A stretch of DNA of 64,000 nt from Rhizodiscina lignyota (GCA_010015805.1 ML978134.1:742049-806048); one strand, 5' to 3'. Numbered from the stretch's first letter, positions 33,101 to 44,066 are shown. Translations and numbers: made by a program. Notes: generated by a model from the sequence alone, not told the origin.

Positions 33101-34354
33101 AGAAGGCCCCAAAGGCTAGGCTAATGCGATCCACGTGGCACAGGCAATAAATACTTCTCATGCATCATCAGCGAGACAGCCGTATGCTGCGACTACTGCA
33201 AAGGGGGTGCTCATCCGGCAGATCAATGCAATTACTGCTTTGATGGTAAGATCCTTCGTGAATGAAGGTATTTGCATATGTTAATACAGCCTACAGGCGC
33301 ATGTTACAAGACCTGCAACTCAGAGCTTGGTTGTTCTACCAAGCGCGATGTGTCTCCGCTCGATGGCCACGAAGCTTTTTATGGAGAGATGCAAAGGCGC
33401 GACCACCCCTTCCCAGAACGGGTCCTGATCTCTAAAATGGTTAATGAGACCGAGCCGTGCCCTCCAGACTACTCGAAGCGTGGCTACGGCCCGGATAATC
33501 CGTACGAACAGAGCGTCTACTGGTCATTGGACTCGGACAAAGCCAACAATTTCTGGGCTGACTTGCTTGACAATACCGGCATTCCGAAGGATAAAATCCA
33601 GTTCAAAAGTTATGATCGTGGTAACGACTGTGCCCCATCTGCGAAGCCTGACGACGATTGCTGGGGTATCGGGTACGACTACGGCATGCCTACTCCCAGC
33701 AGCTACAGTGCCGGCGATGTTGCCAACCCCAAGGATGTTGTGCAAAAGGCGCTTAGCAATTCGAAGGACCTGCAAAAGCAGATCTCAGATGCTGCAACAT
33801 CCTTGAAATTAAATTGTTGGGATGGTGAGTATAATGTGATCCCAGAGAGAACCACAAACTGTGCTAATTTCATCCACATAGGTGATGGTTTTGAGCTCGT
33901 CGACTCCATCTCTCTCCCTGTCCTCATGATTGCGGAAGCAGTCAACGGCATGGCGCAAGTCGACTCAGTTGCTGACAAGATCGACGAAGAGAAGCGCAAG
34001 GCCCTCATCCTGGCGTTCCTTGGAGCCATTCTGTTCTTCGTCCCTGTCGCTGGCGAAGTCCTCGGGGCTGTTACTGAACTCGCGGACATTGCGAGCATCA
34101 TCACGATCCTCGGCGCCGTCGGAAACGCCGCGATGGACGTGTACACTATTGTTGACGACCCGTCAAATGCACCTTTGGCCATCTTCAGCTTGATCCTCGA
34201 GCATCTGGCACTGGCTGACCTTGCAAAAATCACGAGAGCTGCGAACATCCGTCGCGGAATGACTGATGCTGATGTCGCCAAGCTCGGAGACAAAGTTGCT
34301 GATAGCATGGGCACGATCAAGAAAATCACCGGAGTCTGCCCCAAGACATCTTAA
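30165..34354 (+). CDS. LysM/GH18 class C chitinase, killer-toxin-subunit type (1303 aa)
   Basis: Secreted chitinase. Six exons: 30165-31527, 31590-31881, 31935-33088, 33144-33245, 33297-33824 and 33882-34354; introns of 51-62 nt; 1303 aa. The signal peptide covers residues 1-23 (MWARSPAWAATLAFLGLTSP...). Two LysM modules lie at about 278-325 (SGDSCGSLASKCGIS) and 343-395 (KTGDTCSSIAANNGLK). A Cys-rich type 1 chitin-binding module follows at about 409-450. The GH18 barrel spans about 480-830 with an intact DGVDFDWE (597-604, Glu604 the acid). After a Cys-rich segment, the tail has a long hydrophobic stretch (about 1186-1240, LILAFLGAILFFVPVAGEV) seen in this chitinase class, perhaps for membrane contact. 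Such proteins resemble the chitin-binding subunit of yeast killer toxins; in moulds, attack on other fungi or wall remodelling is likely. Convergent with the old yellow enzyme gene. Confidence 0.93.
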
Positions 34355-34618
34355 GAGCTGTCAAGAATATCAAACACAGGATATCGAGAATATCAAAAAA
34401 GAGTATGTAAATAAGCACGAAAGAGTATGAACTTCATAATTCAGTCATATTCGCGCAGCGCGGAACTTATTCCTCGTGAATCGCATTGAATAATCATGCG
34501 CCCAACCCAGTATCCAGGTGAGTGTGGCCCTCGTACAAATCTATAATGCACGTGTTGAAATTGAGTTGTATACACTCCTGCACCAAGAAATAACGCTGCA
34601 CCAGCAATGCCCCTAACC

Positions 34619-35959
34619 TTAGGCCTTGTCCGACGTCGTCCCGTTGTTGTCGCGACGAGCAAAGCCCCATTCGATCTGGTTCGCCAATTTGATTGGCGTA
34701 TTCAACTCCTCCGCGAACTGCCAGACGAGACCGGGGTTCTTCTGGAAAAGTCGACCCACAAAGACAGCATCCAAGCCTGCTTCGATGTATCTATTGGCCT
34801 GCTTGCCACTTGTGATCCTGCCCACGGCAGTCACCTTGATCTTGTCTCCCACCGACTTCTTGATAGCGAGAGACAAGTCGGCCTGATAGTCTTCATCTCT
34901 GCTAATACGTTGATGCGGAGAGATTCCGCCGGAAGATACATCTAGAAGATCGACACCACGGTCGGCAAGAAGGTGACCCAGCTTGATTGCATCGTTCAAG
35001 GTCCAAGATTCTGGTTCAGGAGATCCCTCATAGTCGAGCCAGTCAGTCCCGGTGATTCTGGCGAATAGTACCTTATCTTCCGGCAGTTCTCGACGAACAA
35101 TCTCGGCTACCTCGAGTATGAGGCGAGTTCGGTTCTCGAATGAGCCTCCATACTTGTCGGTCCGCTTGTTGCTCACCGGGCTATAGAAAGAGTGCATCAG
35201 GTAGCCATGAGCGGCGTGCAGCTCGATGCCGTCAAACCCGGCCTTCATTGCTCGTTTGGCAGCAGCAGCATAAGCGGCCTTGAACTCTTCGATGTCTTCC
35301 AGAGTCATCTCATTCGGAACGGGGAAGTGTTTTGCGTATGCAATTGCGCTCGGTCCTTGAATCTGGGTCGGCCATCCTCCGTTCTTCTCAATGGCTATAT
35401 TAGCTCGGTCCAGCCAAGGAGCGACCGTCGAAGACTTCCATCCAGCATGGCCCATTTGGATGATTATGTGCTGGCCTTGGCTATGTGCGAAATCCACCAC
35501 GCGCTTCCACGGCTCGACGTGGGAGTCCTTGTAGATTCCAGAATGCTGAGGCGTCGAACGACCACGAGCCATTACAGCTGAAGATTCCACACATGTCAAT
35601 CCTGGACCCCGCTGCACAATTCCGCCTATGTGCGTTAATTGCCAGTCAGTCACGTGGCCGTCGTCGGCGGAGTATTGGCATAGTGGCGATAGCTAGAAGC
35701 GCAAGAAGAGGCTCAAAGTCACTAAACAGCCCTTCCAAAGGAGGTCGGAGATGTGACAGGGACTCGGATTACTTACGAAAATACGGTTCTGTAACTTCAA
35801 TCCTCGGATCTGTATCGGTTTGAAGAGTGCGGGAGCATGTTCGGGGTCTTTTGCAGCTCCGGCGGGGATTTCTTGAATGGGTGTGTAATATGGAGCGCCG
35901 GGCGCAGGTTTATTTGGAAGGTCGGGCCAGTTATACTGCTTCTCGATATCTATAGTCAT
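34619..35959 (-). CDS. NADH:flavin oxidoreductase, old yellow enzyme family, YqjM-like
   Basis: FMN-dependent ene-reductase that uses NAD(P)H to reduce activated C=C bonds. Exon 1 (35959-35777) and exon 2 (35692-34619) are joined by an 84-nt phase-0 intron (GTAAGT...TTCTAG), giving 418 aa. The join reads NRIFLSPLCQYSADDG, placing Cys66 where YqjM-type enzymes carry their flavin-tuning Cys. Further family landmarks are GHAGWKSS, the substrate-binding pair H220/H223 in HAAHGYL, SNKRTDKYGGSFENR, the FMN phosphate strand TAVGRITSG and VGRLFQKNP. It is soluble, with no signal peptide. It lies 560 bases from a co-oriented FAD monooxygenase, so the two may act on one substrate; that is inference. 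The frame reads into exon 1 only with the intron removed. Confidence 0.93.
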
Positions 35960-36519
35960 GATTGTTTCGAACAATTCAAATCGCAGGCAAGCTAGAAATA
36001 TTGATTGAAGACTTTTGTAAGGCGGGGCAAGATAAAAGGCGTTGTCGGCTCTGAACTAGGATAGAAGGTATTGCAGCGGTGCAAGGCCAGACTAAGCCAC
36101 GATTTCCCCGCAGCCTTTTATATGTATCTGAGTGTTTGGAGAAGTGGATCGTAATTAGGAGCATCAGATCTCCGTGCCGCAGCATCCATATGTCTTCTCA
36201 CTTAAACATTAACTTGTGGCGAAAATGAGCCGGATGCGACGTTCCGGCTAACCATCTGTATAGCGACCGCGGTAGATCATGTTCCGCTCCGGCAGTTGAG
36301 CAGCTCAAGCTGTGATAATTCACGTCTCTTGATGTCAACAAGACTTTCGGAGTCCTTACAAAGTCGAAGCTAGAGATTATTGCTTGGGAACTAAATATTG
36401 TCGGTGGAGTACAGAAAAGAATGACGCATGTGCCTTCGTTACTGAAGAACGGTTCTAAAATAGATCGACGCCTGGACTTCGCTCAAAAGACTGCATGCGC
36501 ATAACATTGTACCTCTGCT
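35960..36519. promoter_or_regulatory. Upstream of the old yellow enzyme gene
   Basis: 560 bases between the starts and ends of two minus-strand oxidoreductase genes. No gene or specific motif is supported. Confidence 0.4.
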
Positions 36520-38010
36520 CTATAATCGTGGCTCAGTTGCATCTGAGGGAGTAGGAATATCTTCGAGGCCGGCCTTCGCCCACTCAGGCCAAACTTCCTC
36601 CCTTCGTGGCTTCGATGCCCGATCACGGTCCTTGATATGCTCCTCAAGCGGTAAGTCACCAAATTGGCTTCGATTGCCCATATCTACGCCTCGCTTCTGA
36701 ATCGTTCTAGCATAGCACATGGTTTGAAGCTTCCACTCCTTGCGCGAAATCTTGCCTTCCAACATGTCGGCTAATATCATGGCGTCGAACGCCGCTTGTC
36801 TGTTTACGATGTTAGAGCAGATCCGTTCTTTGACGCGCTGAACAGTCCCACTCACGATGTACTTGCCACAGTATGTGGTCGAAAGCCAGCTAGGGCGTCT
36901 CCAATAAGGACCACTTTACCACCCATGAATTCGTTCTCCGGACTGATTACGTCCGTTATGGCCTGCACAAATGGCTTCTTCGTAGCGCATACAAGATCTG
37001 CAAATGGTCGAGGCAGATTCTCCCGCGCAATGTTCTTTCGCTTTTCCCAAACGGCAGGGTTGATTTTCCCAGGAGGAAGAGTTATGCGGTGCGGCATGCC
37101 ATCTACATCTGTCAAGATCTCCTTTAACGGACCATCGGGTTTGTCTAGTGACTCTGCGGGGAAATTGGTGTAATAGACGAAATTGAGGAGTCTCTTGCCC
37201 TTCTCGACTGCTCCATTCGGTCCAGGGATTGTGTATGCCAGAATCTGAATGCCAGGGCCATGAAAGAAAGTAAATCGCTCTTGAAACGCCTGCAAATGTC
37301 GTTAGCTTGGAAAATGTGCCCGGCTTGTCTCTTTTAGTACCTCTCTCGCTGCATCCGTAGCCTCATCCTCAGGAACTGTGCCTCTGAGAGCGCAATATCC
37401 GGCATAAGTTCTTTCGACATTACGAACCAGAAGAGAACGAACTGTGGAATTTGGACCGTCGGCGCCCACAACCACATCTCCTTTAATGCTACCTCTCTCG
37501 CCGTTGCTCTTTTCGAATGTGACATTGACTTGATCGCCCTCATCTTCTAAACCGATAACCTTGTGACCATGCAAGTGAACAGCTTTGCCATCATCAGGAT
37601 GCACCGGCGGGACATCACAATAGTCGCTTTTTACGCCGTCAAAGTTAGCTCGCAACATGTAGTACGACAAGTCCCAGCTGGTCATATTTTGGACCTTGAA
37701 CTCGTTAGCTTTTTATCTCGATATTGCAAGTTCAAACACAAACCATATCTACTCTATGCACTACATTCGCATCTCTATCGAGATATAGTCGCTTCTGCGA
37801 GCTGACCGCAAAAGATCGACTGCATCTATCATATCGCTTGAAGAACTCCAACGTATCGCCACCGGCAACGATACCTGCGCCTTGGTTGTGTAGCAAATTG
37901 TCTGGGTTCCTCTCCAGAATCGTCACATCGTGACCAAGTTGCTTGAGAGCGAGTCCAGTACAGAGACCGCCCAGCGAGCCGCCGACAATAACGATATTGA
38001 GCTTAGGCAT
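36520..38010 (-). CDS. FAD-dependent monooxygenase (444 aa)
   Basis: Four exons (38010-37744, 37694-37341, 37289-36856, 36799-36520) with introns of 49, 51 and 56 nt, all with GT-AG ends and GCTAACG branch sites in the first two, give 444 aa. Class A flavin monooxygenase: N-terminal Rossmann FAD site (IVIVGGSLGGLCTGLALKQ), the acidic-end strand VTILERN, the middle DG motif VVGADGPNSTVR, and the GD motif VLIGDALAG followed by RPHTVASTSQAAFDAM. It hydroxylates an aromatic or related substrate with NAD(P)H and O2; the substrate cannot be told. The first intron has an unusual GTTTGT donor. There is no transmembrane or secretion signal. Co-oriented with the ene-reductase downstream. Confidence 0.9.
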
Positions 38011-39160
38011 CTTAACGCCCTTAAGACAGTGCCTCTGTCATCGTAACAGTGGTGCAACTCACGGCGAGTGAGCGATGATATTCAACATTCGGCCAAGCGG
38101 GGTTTTACCCGATACAAGGGTCAAATGTCACTGTGGATCAATGTGGGTATGGCAAGCTCAAGTGCGGATAAGAGCAGCGAATGAATGCGAGGGGCAGCTT
38201 TCGAGTGAGAACTCAAATAGTGAGTGAGACATCAGATGTCACACATCGCGAAACCTGCGGCTAAGACGCTTCTGCGCGATAGACGGGAGAAAAAGATGTA
38301 GCATCCAGTCATGATGAGCAACGGTTAGAGGAGAGAAGGAGATTCGCTACAACCGGCGAATCTTCGGAGTCATCGCGTGTTTCCTTCAAGCGACCTCTGA
38401 TGGGAATGTGACAAGCTCCAGGCACCATCCATATAGCTCAACGGCTATGAAAATTTATGTATAGACTCGTCGTAGATATGAAATATCAGATCTGAGGTTA
38501 AGATCAAATTCAAGCTATTCCCTGGTTCAATTCGGCCAGCCGTAGAACGAGAGCCTTTCTTAGATGCGGACAATTGCTTATAGAATTGTAACATTTTGAG
38601 TGTTACAGCGAATGTGAATGCGAATACAGAGTGGCTCACAGCGTCTCTCGTTGTCAATGAGCCCCAAGAACATATTCTAGGAAAAGTCTCGCTGTGTTAT
38701 CAAGAACATGCGATAAACCTCTGCACGATGCTCAACGATAATAATAACTTATCATGTTAGAACACTTCTCCTTGCTGTGAAGCGCTCATAATGGTGAAAA
38801 TAATCCTCCTTAAGCGAAACTGTTGCTGATTGGCTAGAGGATGGTACTCGATTGTTTTGCTCAAAACTGCTAGCTTGGAGAATTTTTTCTCAACTAACTA
38901 AACTATTAGTTGGTATAAATTTAGTAGATTGATCAAAGCAGAACGATCAAGATACTCCATAGCTCTACCAATTCATTGGAGGAGAGGGAGGCACTGGGAA
39001 GTCACCCCTTTTGAAGTTGTAACGTACCCGGAGGCCGGGGGTGCCAGCCCAGCCACCCACTTTCAACAGAAGCCAAGCAAATAAGTGTGGACTTTTCCCA
39101 TTGCTTAGTTATTCAACGAGAAACCCAACGTCTTTATTATTCTACCTTGCTGTGATTCTC
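38011..39160. other. Intergenic region, no gene seen
   Basis: 1.15 kb between the FAD monooxygenase start and the HET-2 stop. AT-rich in 38650-38960. The longest frame (38445-38657, 70 codons) is not gene-like. It holds the monooxygenase promoter. Confidence 0.4.
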
Positions 39161-41644
39161 CTAACCTAATTTGATTTTGCGTAACTCCGCACCCGTTAAG
39201 TAATGGGACAAATCTTTACCTACATTATCATCATTACGCCAAAAAGCCTTCCCGTCCTCATCAATGGCATCCATTGAAAGCTTGATTGAACCAATGCGTT
39301 CGTAGAAATCTTCGACTTTTTCCAGGATTATCAAGAACGGACTACTTGGAATGTACTTGGGATCTTCATGATTCACTGGAGGAAGTTGGACCGAGAGCCG
39401 TGTAGGATCACCAAGTATGAGGACTTCGTGTTCTCCTGCCTGTATTCCACCATCGGCTTCAATAGTCAGATCCATAATCTTGTCGACATAGGCTGTGGCT
39501 GCATATCTTCCGGCTGTCGTATTGAATGTTGCGACCCACCGCATCTGGTCCTCGAACGGGTCCTTGTCCACGAAAGCGACGAGAACGCAACGCGTTACCC
39601 AGGTCGTAATAAGAAGAAAATATGGAGCAAATTCACTGTCTGGGGTGCTCGCCAGTTTGTTGTATTCATCAAAGCCAATACTGTCGCCCTCTTTCTCAAA
39701 CTCGAATCGTAATTGGGGTGGACAATTGATTCCAGTGTAATAGGCTTCGATATATCCAGAAACCCTTCCATCCCATCCAGTCCAGGACCATGTCGGGAAG
39801 GAGAGTCTTCGTTTAACATCAGTCTGACCCTCAAGCGTCCAGGAGAGACCAGCTGCAAAACCTTGCTCAAAAGACCAACCAAGAGTATTATTCCAGAGGA
39901 TCGGAACCCCACAGATGTGTGAAATATTGAATCGAGGATGGCGAAGCTGTCGAAGCACACCAAGAAATGCATTTAGGGCGTCCGAACCATATGTTAGGGA
40001 CCTCGACGTAAACTCACCCAATCGCCTCTCTAAAAGCCATGGGTCGTTTTGGACTTGCTTAAGATACTGTGCTGGGAAAACGCGAGAAGTTTCCCCTATC
40101 CCGAATGGTGATGAAGGCTCCGAAGTCGCTCTTTCTATCTCGAGTAGATGCGTTTGATGAGCCAACAGGGCTTCGGGCTCCTGAATGCTCTCCTGTAATG
40201 TTGTATGGCGGCACTCAAAATACACCTGGTATTCCGTGAAGTAAAAACAACGATGCGACAGAAGGCCTTCTTGATATGTCCATCCTCTAGTGTACCACGT
40301 TGAGTATTGAACGGAGGCAACAGGGTGTGGGAGTGACGATGTGAGTTGATAATCTCTGAGGTTAAGTCTTGGCTGCAGCGGTCTTATTTTGCTGACCCCT
40401 GTCAGGCCGGACCCAGAACCAGTTCCGTCTGCTGCGATAATTGTAAGCTCGGCGCCCTCATAGATCATATCCATCATGTTAATCTGAGCTTGTCTGATTG
40501 TCGCATCGTCATCTGGAATGCAGTAGCGGTCCACCCAGAGAAACTGTAGACCTAGTTCAAGAGTAACTTTGATAGCATCTTCGATTGTCTGTTCCAGAGC
40601 AAAAAAAGGAGGTCCTTTGCTAGGGGCCGGTTCGCCCCAGACATAGCTCAGGGCTGTATAGCGTATTTGATCAACCACACGGATAACTTGTCTCGAGTTG
40701 CAGTCAAGCACTTGGAATCTTGGGACACTGATAAGTTGAAGCCCTCGACACGATTCACCATGATTTTCGATGCAGAAATGAAGCCAATGCCGTAGGATAG
40801 AATAATCCTTCAGTTGCGGCGGGACTATTCTCGAAGAGATTGTCGATTGCGAAGAACGGGTCTGGTGGTCGATGAAAATACTTCCAATCATGCCAATTGA
40901 CTCTCTATGGTATTGATGGTAGAAGTCGTCAAGATCAATCGGACAGCACACAGGCGGAACCCGTCGGGAGGACCCATCACCGTGTGAGCGTGACAGAATA
41001 AGAGCCGATCGGTGAAATTCATTGTGCTGTTCGACCATTGGATTCGGACTCCTCGTTTTCTGAGGCTTTGACCTGGAATTCCTGGGTTGTTGGATCGCTG
41101 TTGAGTCCGCTGCGGTATGATCCTCTGAATCGCCGTCGTAGACATGAGAGTACTTCACAAAGTTCGTAGTTGAAATTAAGCCAATGAAGACCCAGTCATC
41201 ATCTGGCATATCACTACGGTCCCAGAGGCAGGCGAATAGTCCGCATAATTTGCACCCTGGAGCGGGCCACTTTCCCCCACGAGGACCTAGTATTCGGACT
41301 GGATGGATCTCGCCATGTCTGATCCGTTTGCTGCACAAGACACTAAAGTCCATTTTGGCGCACTCATCGCAAAGGTCGTCAAGATCACCAACTGACGACG
41401 CCTCGGAGTGACTGTCCCTTTCCGGGTAGTAGTCGTAAGAAGGGTTATCATGATCATTAGTTGGAGGTGCCTCGGAGTAGTCGTCCATTTCTGAATCATC
41501 GTCGTAAGGACGGCTGTCATCATCATCTGACGATGCCTCAGAGCAGCCGTCTATTTCTGCATCATCGTCGTAGGAAGGGTTGTCATGATGCGCCTCGGCA
41601 GAGTTCACAGCCGTCCCTTGCTCGCTCGAATGTCCTTCTGCCAT
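39161..41644 (-). CDS. HET domain protein 2 with an acidic repeat N-terminus (827 aa)
   Basis: Single exon, 827 codons. Residues about 20-90 are three imperfect repeats of 22-23 residues, very rich in Asp, Ser, Glu and Tyr (units like YDDDSEMDDYSEA). A Cys-containing pre-HET segment follows (CDECAKMDFSVLC, PGCKLCGLFACLWDRSD). The HET domain spans about 325-480 (YTALSYVWGEP, then LGLQFLWVDRYCIPDDD and ELTIIAADG), with TRGWTYQEGLLSHRCFYF and FPTWSWTGWDG after it. Compared with the window's other HET protein it is single-exon and has a different N-terminus, so the two are not recent copies. A role in non-self recognition and cell death is known for the family; this protein's trigger is unknown. 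Confidence 0.9.
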   Translation of the reverse strand: MAEGHSSEQGTAVNSAEAHHDNPSYDDDAEIDGCSEASSDDDDSRPYDDDSEMDDYSEAPPTNDHDNPSYDYYPERDSHSEASSVGDLDDLCDECAKMDFSVLCSKRIRHGEIHPVRILGPRGGKWPAPGCKLCGLFACLWDRSDMPDDDWVFIGLISTTNFVKYSHVYDGDSEDHTAADSTAIQQPRNSRSKPQKTRSPNPMVEQHNEFHRSALILSRSHGDGSSRRVPPVCCPIDLDDFYHQYHRESIGMIGSIFIDHQTRSSQSTISSRIVPPQLKDYSILRHWLHFCIENHGESCRGLQLISVPRFQVLDCNSRQVIRVVDQIRYTALSYVWGEPAPSKGPPFFALEQTIEDAIKVTLELGLQFLWVDRYCIPDDDATIRQAQINMMDMIYEGAELTIIAADGTGSGSGLTGVSKIRPLQPRLNLRDYQLTSSLPHPVASVQYSTWYTRGWTYQEGLLSHRCFYFTEYQVYFECRHTTLQESIQEPEALLAHQTHLLEIERATSEPSSPFGIGETSRVFPAQYLKQVQNDPWLLERRLGEFTSRSLTYGSDALNAFLGVLRQLRHPRFNISHICGVPILWNNTLGWSFEQGFAAGLSWTLEGQTDVKRRLSFPTWSWTGWDGRVSGYIEAYYTGINCPPQLRFEFEKEGDSIGFDEYNKLASTPDSEFAPYFLLITTWVTRCVLVAFVDKDPFEDQMRWVATFNTTAGRYAATAYVDKIMDLTIEADGGIQAGEHEVLILGDPTRLSVQLPPVNHEDPKYIPSSPFLIILEKVEDFYERIGSIKLSMDAIDEDGKAFWRNDDNVGKDLSHYLTGAELRKIKLG
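41370..41590 (-). repeat. Coding minisatellite in HET gene 2
   Basis: About three imperfect in-frame units of 66-69 bases (containing gcctcagagcagccg, gcctcggagtagtcg and gcctcggagtgactg, plus catcatcgtcgtaggaagg-like blocks). They encode the Asp/Ser-rich N-terminal repeats. Confidence 0.8.
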
Positions 41645-42806
41645 GATGAAAAATTAGGTGTTGCATCTAGCAATCTTGGATCTGTTTCCCATCTTTAGGC
41701 TACTTTCTCTTGGAGTTGAGAAATCGGTGGCCGGTTACGGAGGCACATGAAGAACTGTAGAAAAGAGATCGGAAGAAGTATTATAGCGAAAGTCACGCGG
41801 CTAGCAGCAATACAAGGCTGGGGATCAGCGTAAGGTTGAGCTGTAACCTGCAGAATCTAAGAGCGTCCTTCGAGCGAGACAATCTCATTTGCCACAAAGA
41901 CTGGACAGAGTGCTCCTTACCCTGAAACGTGAGTGAATTCCATAATAATATGTGCATGTGTACAGTTCTAGCCTGCTATCTCAGCCTAATAATGGAAGAG
42001 TGATATTTATGTTGTTGTGATGTTCTAGTGGCCCTGGGGCGTCCAGAAACCAGCAGAATGAAGGGTGCTTGACGAAGGGACCCACTCACTTATGAATCAC
42101 GTTAGTAGTACATAATACGGAGTATACTTACTCCGTATTAACTGATGGCAGGGATAGGCGTGTGCTCACGGCGAGCCATATTACAGCCACGTCTCCCCTT
42201 TTTTTCACCCACTTGAAACCCAAGTAGCGACGGGGCCCTTCTACTTAGCGGTTGACGTGACCATCGTCGGTACTGCATCCTTTGGAGTACGTATCACAAC
42301 GGCATACCGCCGAAAACGTTGTAACTTCTATTGATCATAGAGGCCATAAGCTGTTCAGTGTCTTGAAAGCTGCGGCCTGCCAGCCACCGAGGAAAAGGAT
42401 CTTCTGGGCACCCTGTTTTCCGTTACGGGCGGACAAACGTTATTCGACCTTCTTTCTTCCTTTCTGCACGTGCGGACATCTAAACGCAACAAATATTACA
42501 CAGAAATCTCTAAGGACCAAGCGCTCGCTGGATCTCATGCAGTGTCTGCAACTACAGCTCAGCGGGCCGACCGCGCTGGCGAAATAACGTCGCTTCAGAC
42601 TATAACTTCATTACAGTAGCTCGGGATGGCGAAGATGCAAGAGGCATACTCCATAGGAGTGGGCAAATTTGGAGCCGAAGTGATGGTGCTCGGGGCTGAA
42701 TGCTGGGTTGGAAGTGCTAACATATGTGGTGGTTGCTCAACAAAGCGAGTAGAGAATCTATCACATACATTATTAATAAACAGTTCGCAATTAATCTCGC
42801 TCCGAC
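41645..42806. other. Intergenic region with a short perfect palindrome
   Basis: 1.16 kb between the HET-2 start and the next FAD monooxygenase stop. It contains the palindrome at 42113-42140 and no convincing gene; a 101-codon frame at 42282-42587 has no domain. Confidence 0.4.
42113..42140. repeat. Perfect 12-bp inverted repeat with a 4-base loop
   Basis: The arms TAATACGGAGTA (42113-42124) and TACTCCGTATTA (42129-42140) flank TACT. It could form a hairpin, be a dimeric protein-binding site, or be the footprint of a small element whose end carries TACTCCGTA. The related octamer actccgta occurs near 5450. Confidence 0.8.
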
Positions 42807-44066
42807 CTAGTCCCGTAGCATTTCTTCATAATCTGGAAGATCCCACCCCTTTACACCCTCCCGGAGGAACCATTTGCCAATGACATTCAACCTCAAGAAG
42901 GAGACCACTCCAAAGACATAGTTCCAGATGGCTACACCGTAGGCCGTCGATGGCATCATGCTCCCCGCATCCTCCGATACCCCTTTCTGAACTTGGTTCA
43001 TAAATGGGCGGAACTTTCGCTCGTAAGCCTCGAGCGCGGCTGGCAGGCCGTCCTTGGTGCCATCTTTCGCAGCGTGACCACAGTGCTTCCCGATCTCACC
43101 GGCCAAGATATACGCCCCTACCATGGCCGAGGTGGTGCCCATTCCCGTCATCACCGACGGGCAGTACGCTGCGTCTCCAACAAGTGTGACACGGCCGCGA
43201 GACCAAGAATCCAGCTTGACAAGGCCCAGGCGTTCGCAGTAGAAGTCTTTAGAGATCTTGAGAGCCTCCAGGAGCTCTTCGGTTTCCCACCCTGCGCCCT
43301 GGAATACTTCCGCCAGGCACTCCTTTTCTGCGTCGACATCTCCCCGCGGAGCATTTGCGAGCCGCCCTGAATCCGCCTTGCAGCCGAGATATACCTGCAC
43401 CTCGTCCGGACTGTGTCTTCGAGTCATCATGAATCGCCTTCCGGAAGCCAGGTGCCATGTAGCGATGTACTCCTCTCCAGCTTTTGCCGGCCGACGAAAG
43501 GTGAAATATCCCATGTAGTAGCCGAGGGATTTGAACCCGTCTGCTGTGTCGGACCCGAGCATCATCTTGCGCGTGCGCGATCCCTGGCCATCGGCACCGA
43601 CCACGAGGTCGAAGTGGTCCGTCTTGCCATCGGTAAACCGGACCTCAACCGAATCGTTCTTCTCCTCGAAGCTCTCGACCGACGTACCGAACACATACTT
43701 GGTCCGATCTTTGGTTGCTTCGTATATTAGGCGACACAGATCCCCTCTCATGATCTCGAAGTCGGTGGTGAAGGCTTGCAATCCTTTGCCAGACTTGTTC
43801 GCCGGGAAGTACGCTCGCCGTCTGCCCGAATTGTCGACTATCTGCATGCCCTGCTCTGGGGCCATCTTGGTGCGGAACGCTTGCTCAAGTCCCATGCGTC
43901 TCATGACCTCGATCCCATGGCCGCGTAGATCGAGCTGGAGACCAGTGGCCCGTAGGCTGGAGAACCACTCGACGACCGTAACATCGTGGCCGAGCTTTGA
44001 AAGCCAGAAGGCGAGGGCATTACCGGCGATTCCTCCGCCGCTGATGAGGACTTTCATTCGTGTCAT
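42807..44066 (-). CDS. FAD-dependent monooxygenase, TetX-like (419 aa)
   Basis: Single exon, 419 aa. Class A flavin monooxygenase: FAD Rossmann motif MKVLISGGGIAGNALAFWL at the N-terminus, VTVVEW at the end of the second strand, an RGDL-containing Arg segment (MRGDLCRLIYE), the DG motif VVGADGQGSRTRKMM and the GD motif VTLVGDAAYCPSVMTGMGT. A C-terminal helix (VWNYVFGVV-like, near residue 385) may contact membrane. The substrate is unknown; relatives inactivate or tailor polyketide-type aromatics. Two possible starts (Met1, Met4) are almost adjacent. It lies 490 bases downstream of the Zn2Cys6 gene on the same strand, the usual arrangement of a dedicated regulator and target; that link is inferred. 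Confidence 0.92.
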   Translation of the reverse strand: MTRMKVLISGGGIAGNALAFWLSKLGHDVTVVEWFSSLRATGLQLDLRGHGIEVMRRMGLEQAFRTKMAPEQGMQIVDNSGRRRAYFPANKSGKGLQAFTTDFEIMRGDLCRLIYEATKDRTKYVFGTSVESFEEKNDSVEVRFTDGKTDHFDLVVGADGQGSRTRKMMLGSDTADGFKSLGYYMGYFTFRRPAKAGEEYIATWHLASGRRFMMTRRHSPDEVQVYLGCKADSGRLANAPRGDVDAEKECLAEVFQGAGWETEELLEALKISKDFYCERLGLVKLDSWSRGRVTLVGDAAYCPSVMTGMGTTSAMVGAYILAGEIGKHCGHAAKDGTKDGLPAALEAYERKFRPFMNQVQKGVSEDAGSMMPSTAYGVAIWNYVFGVVSFLRLNVIGKWFLREGVKGWDLPDYEEMLRD

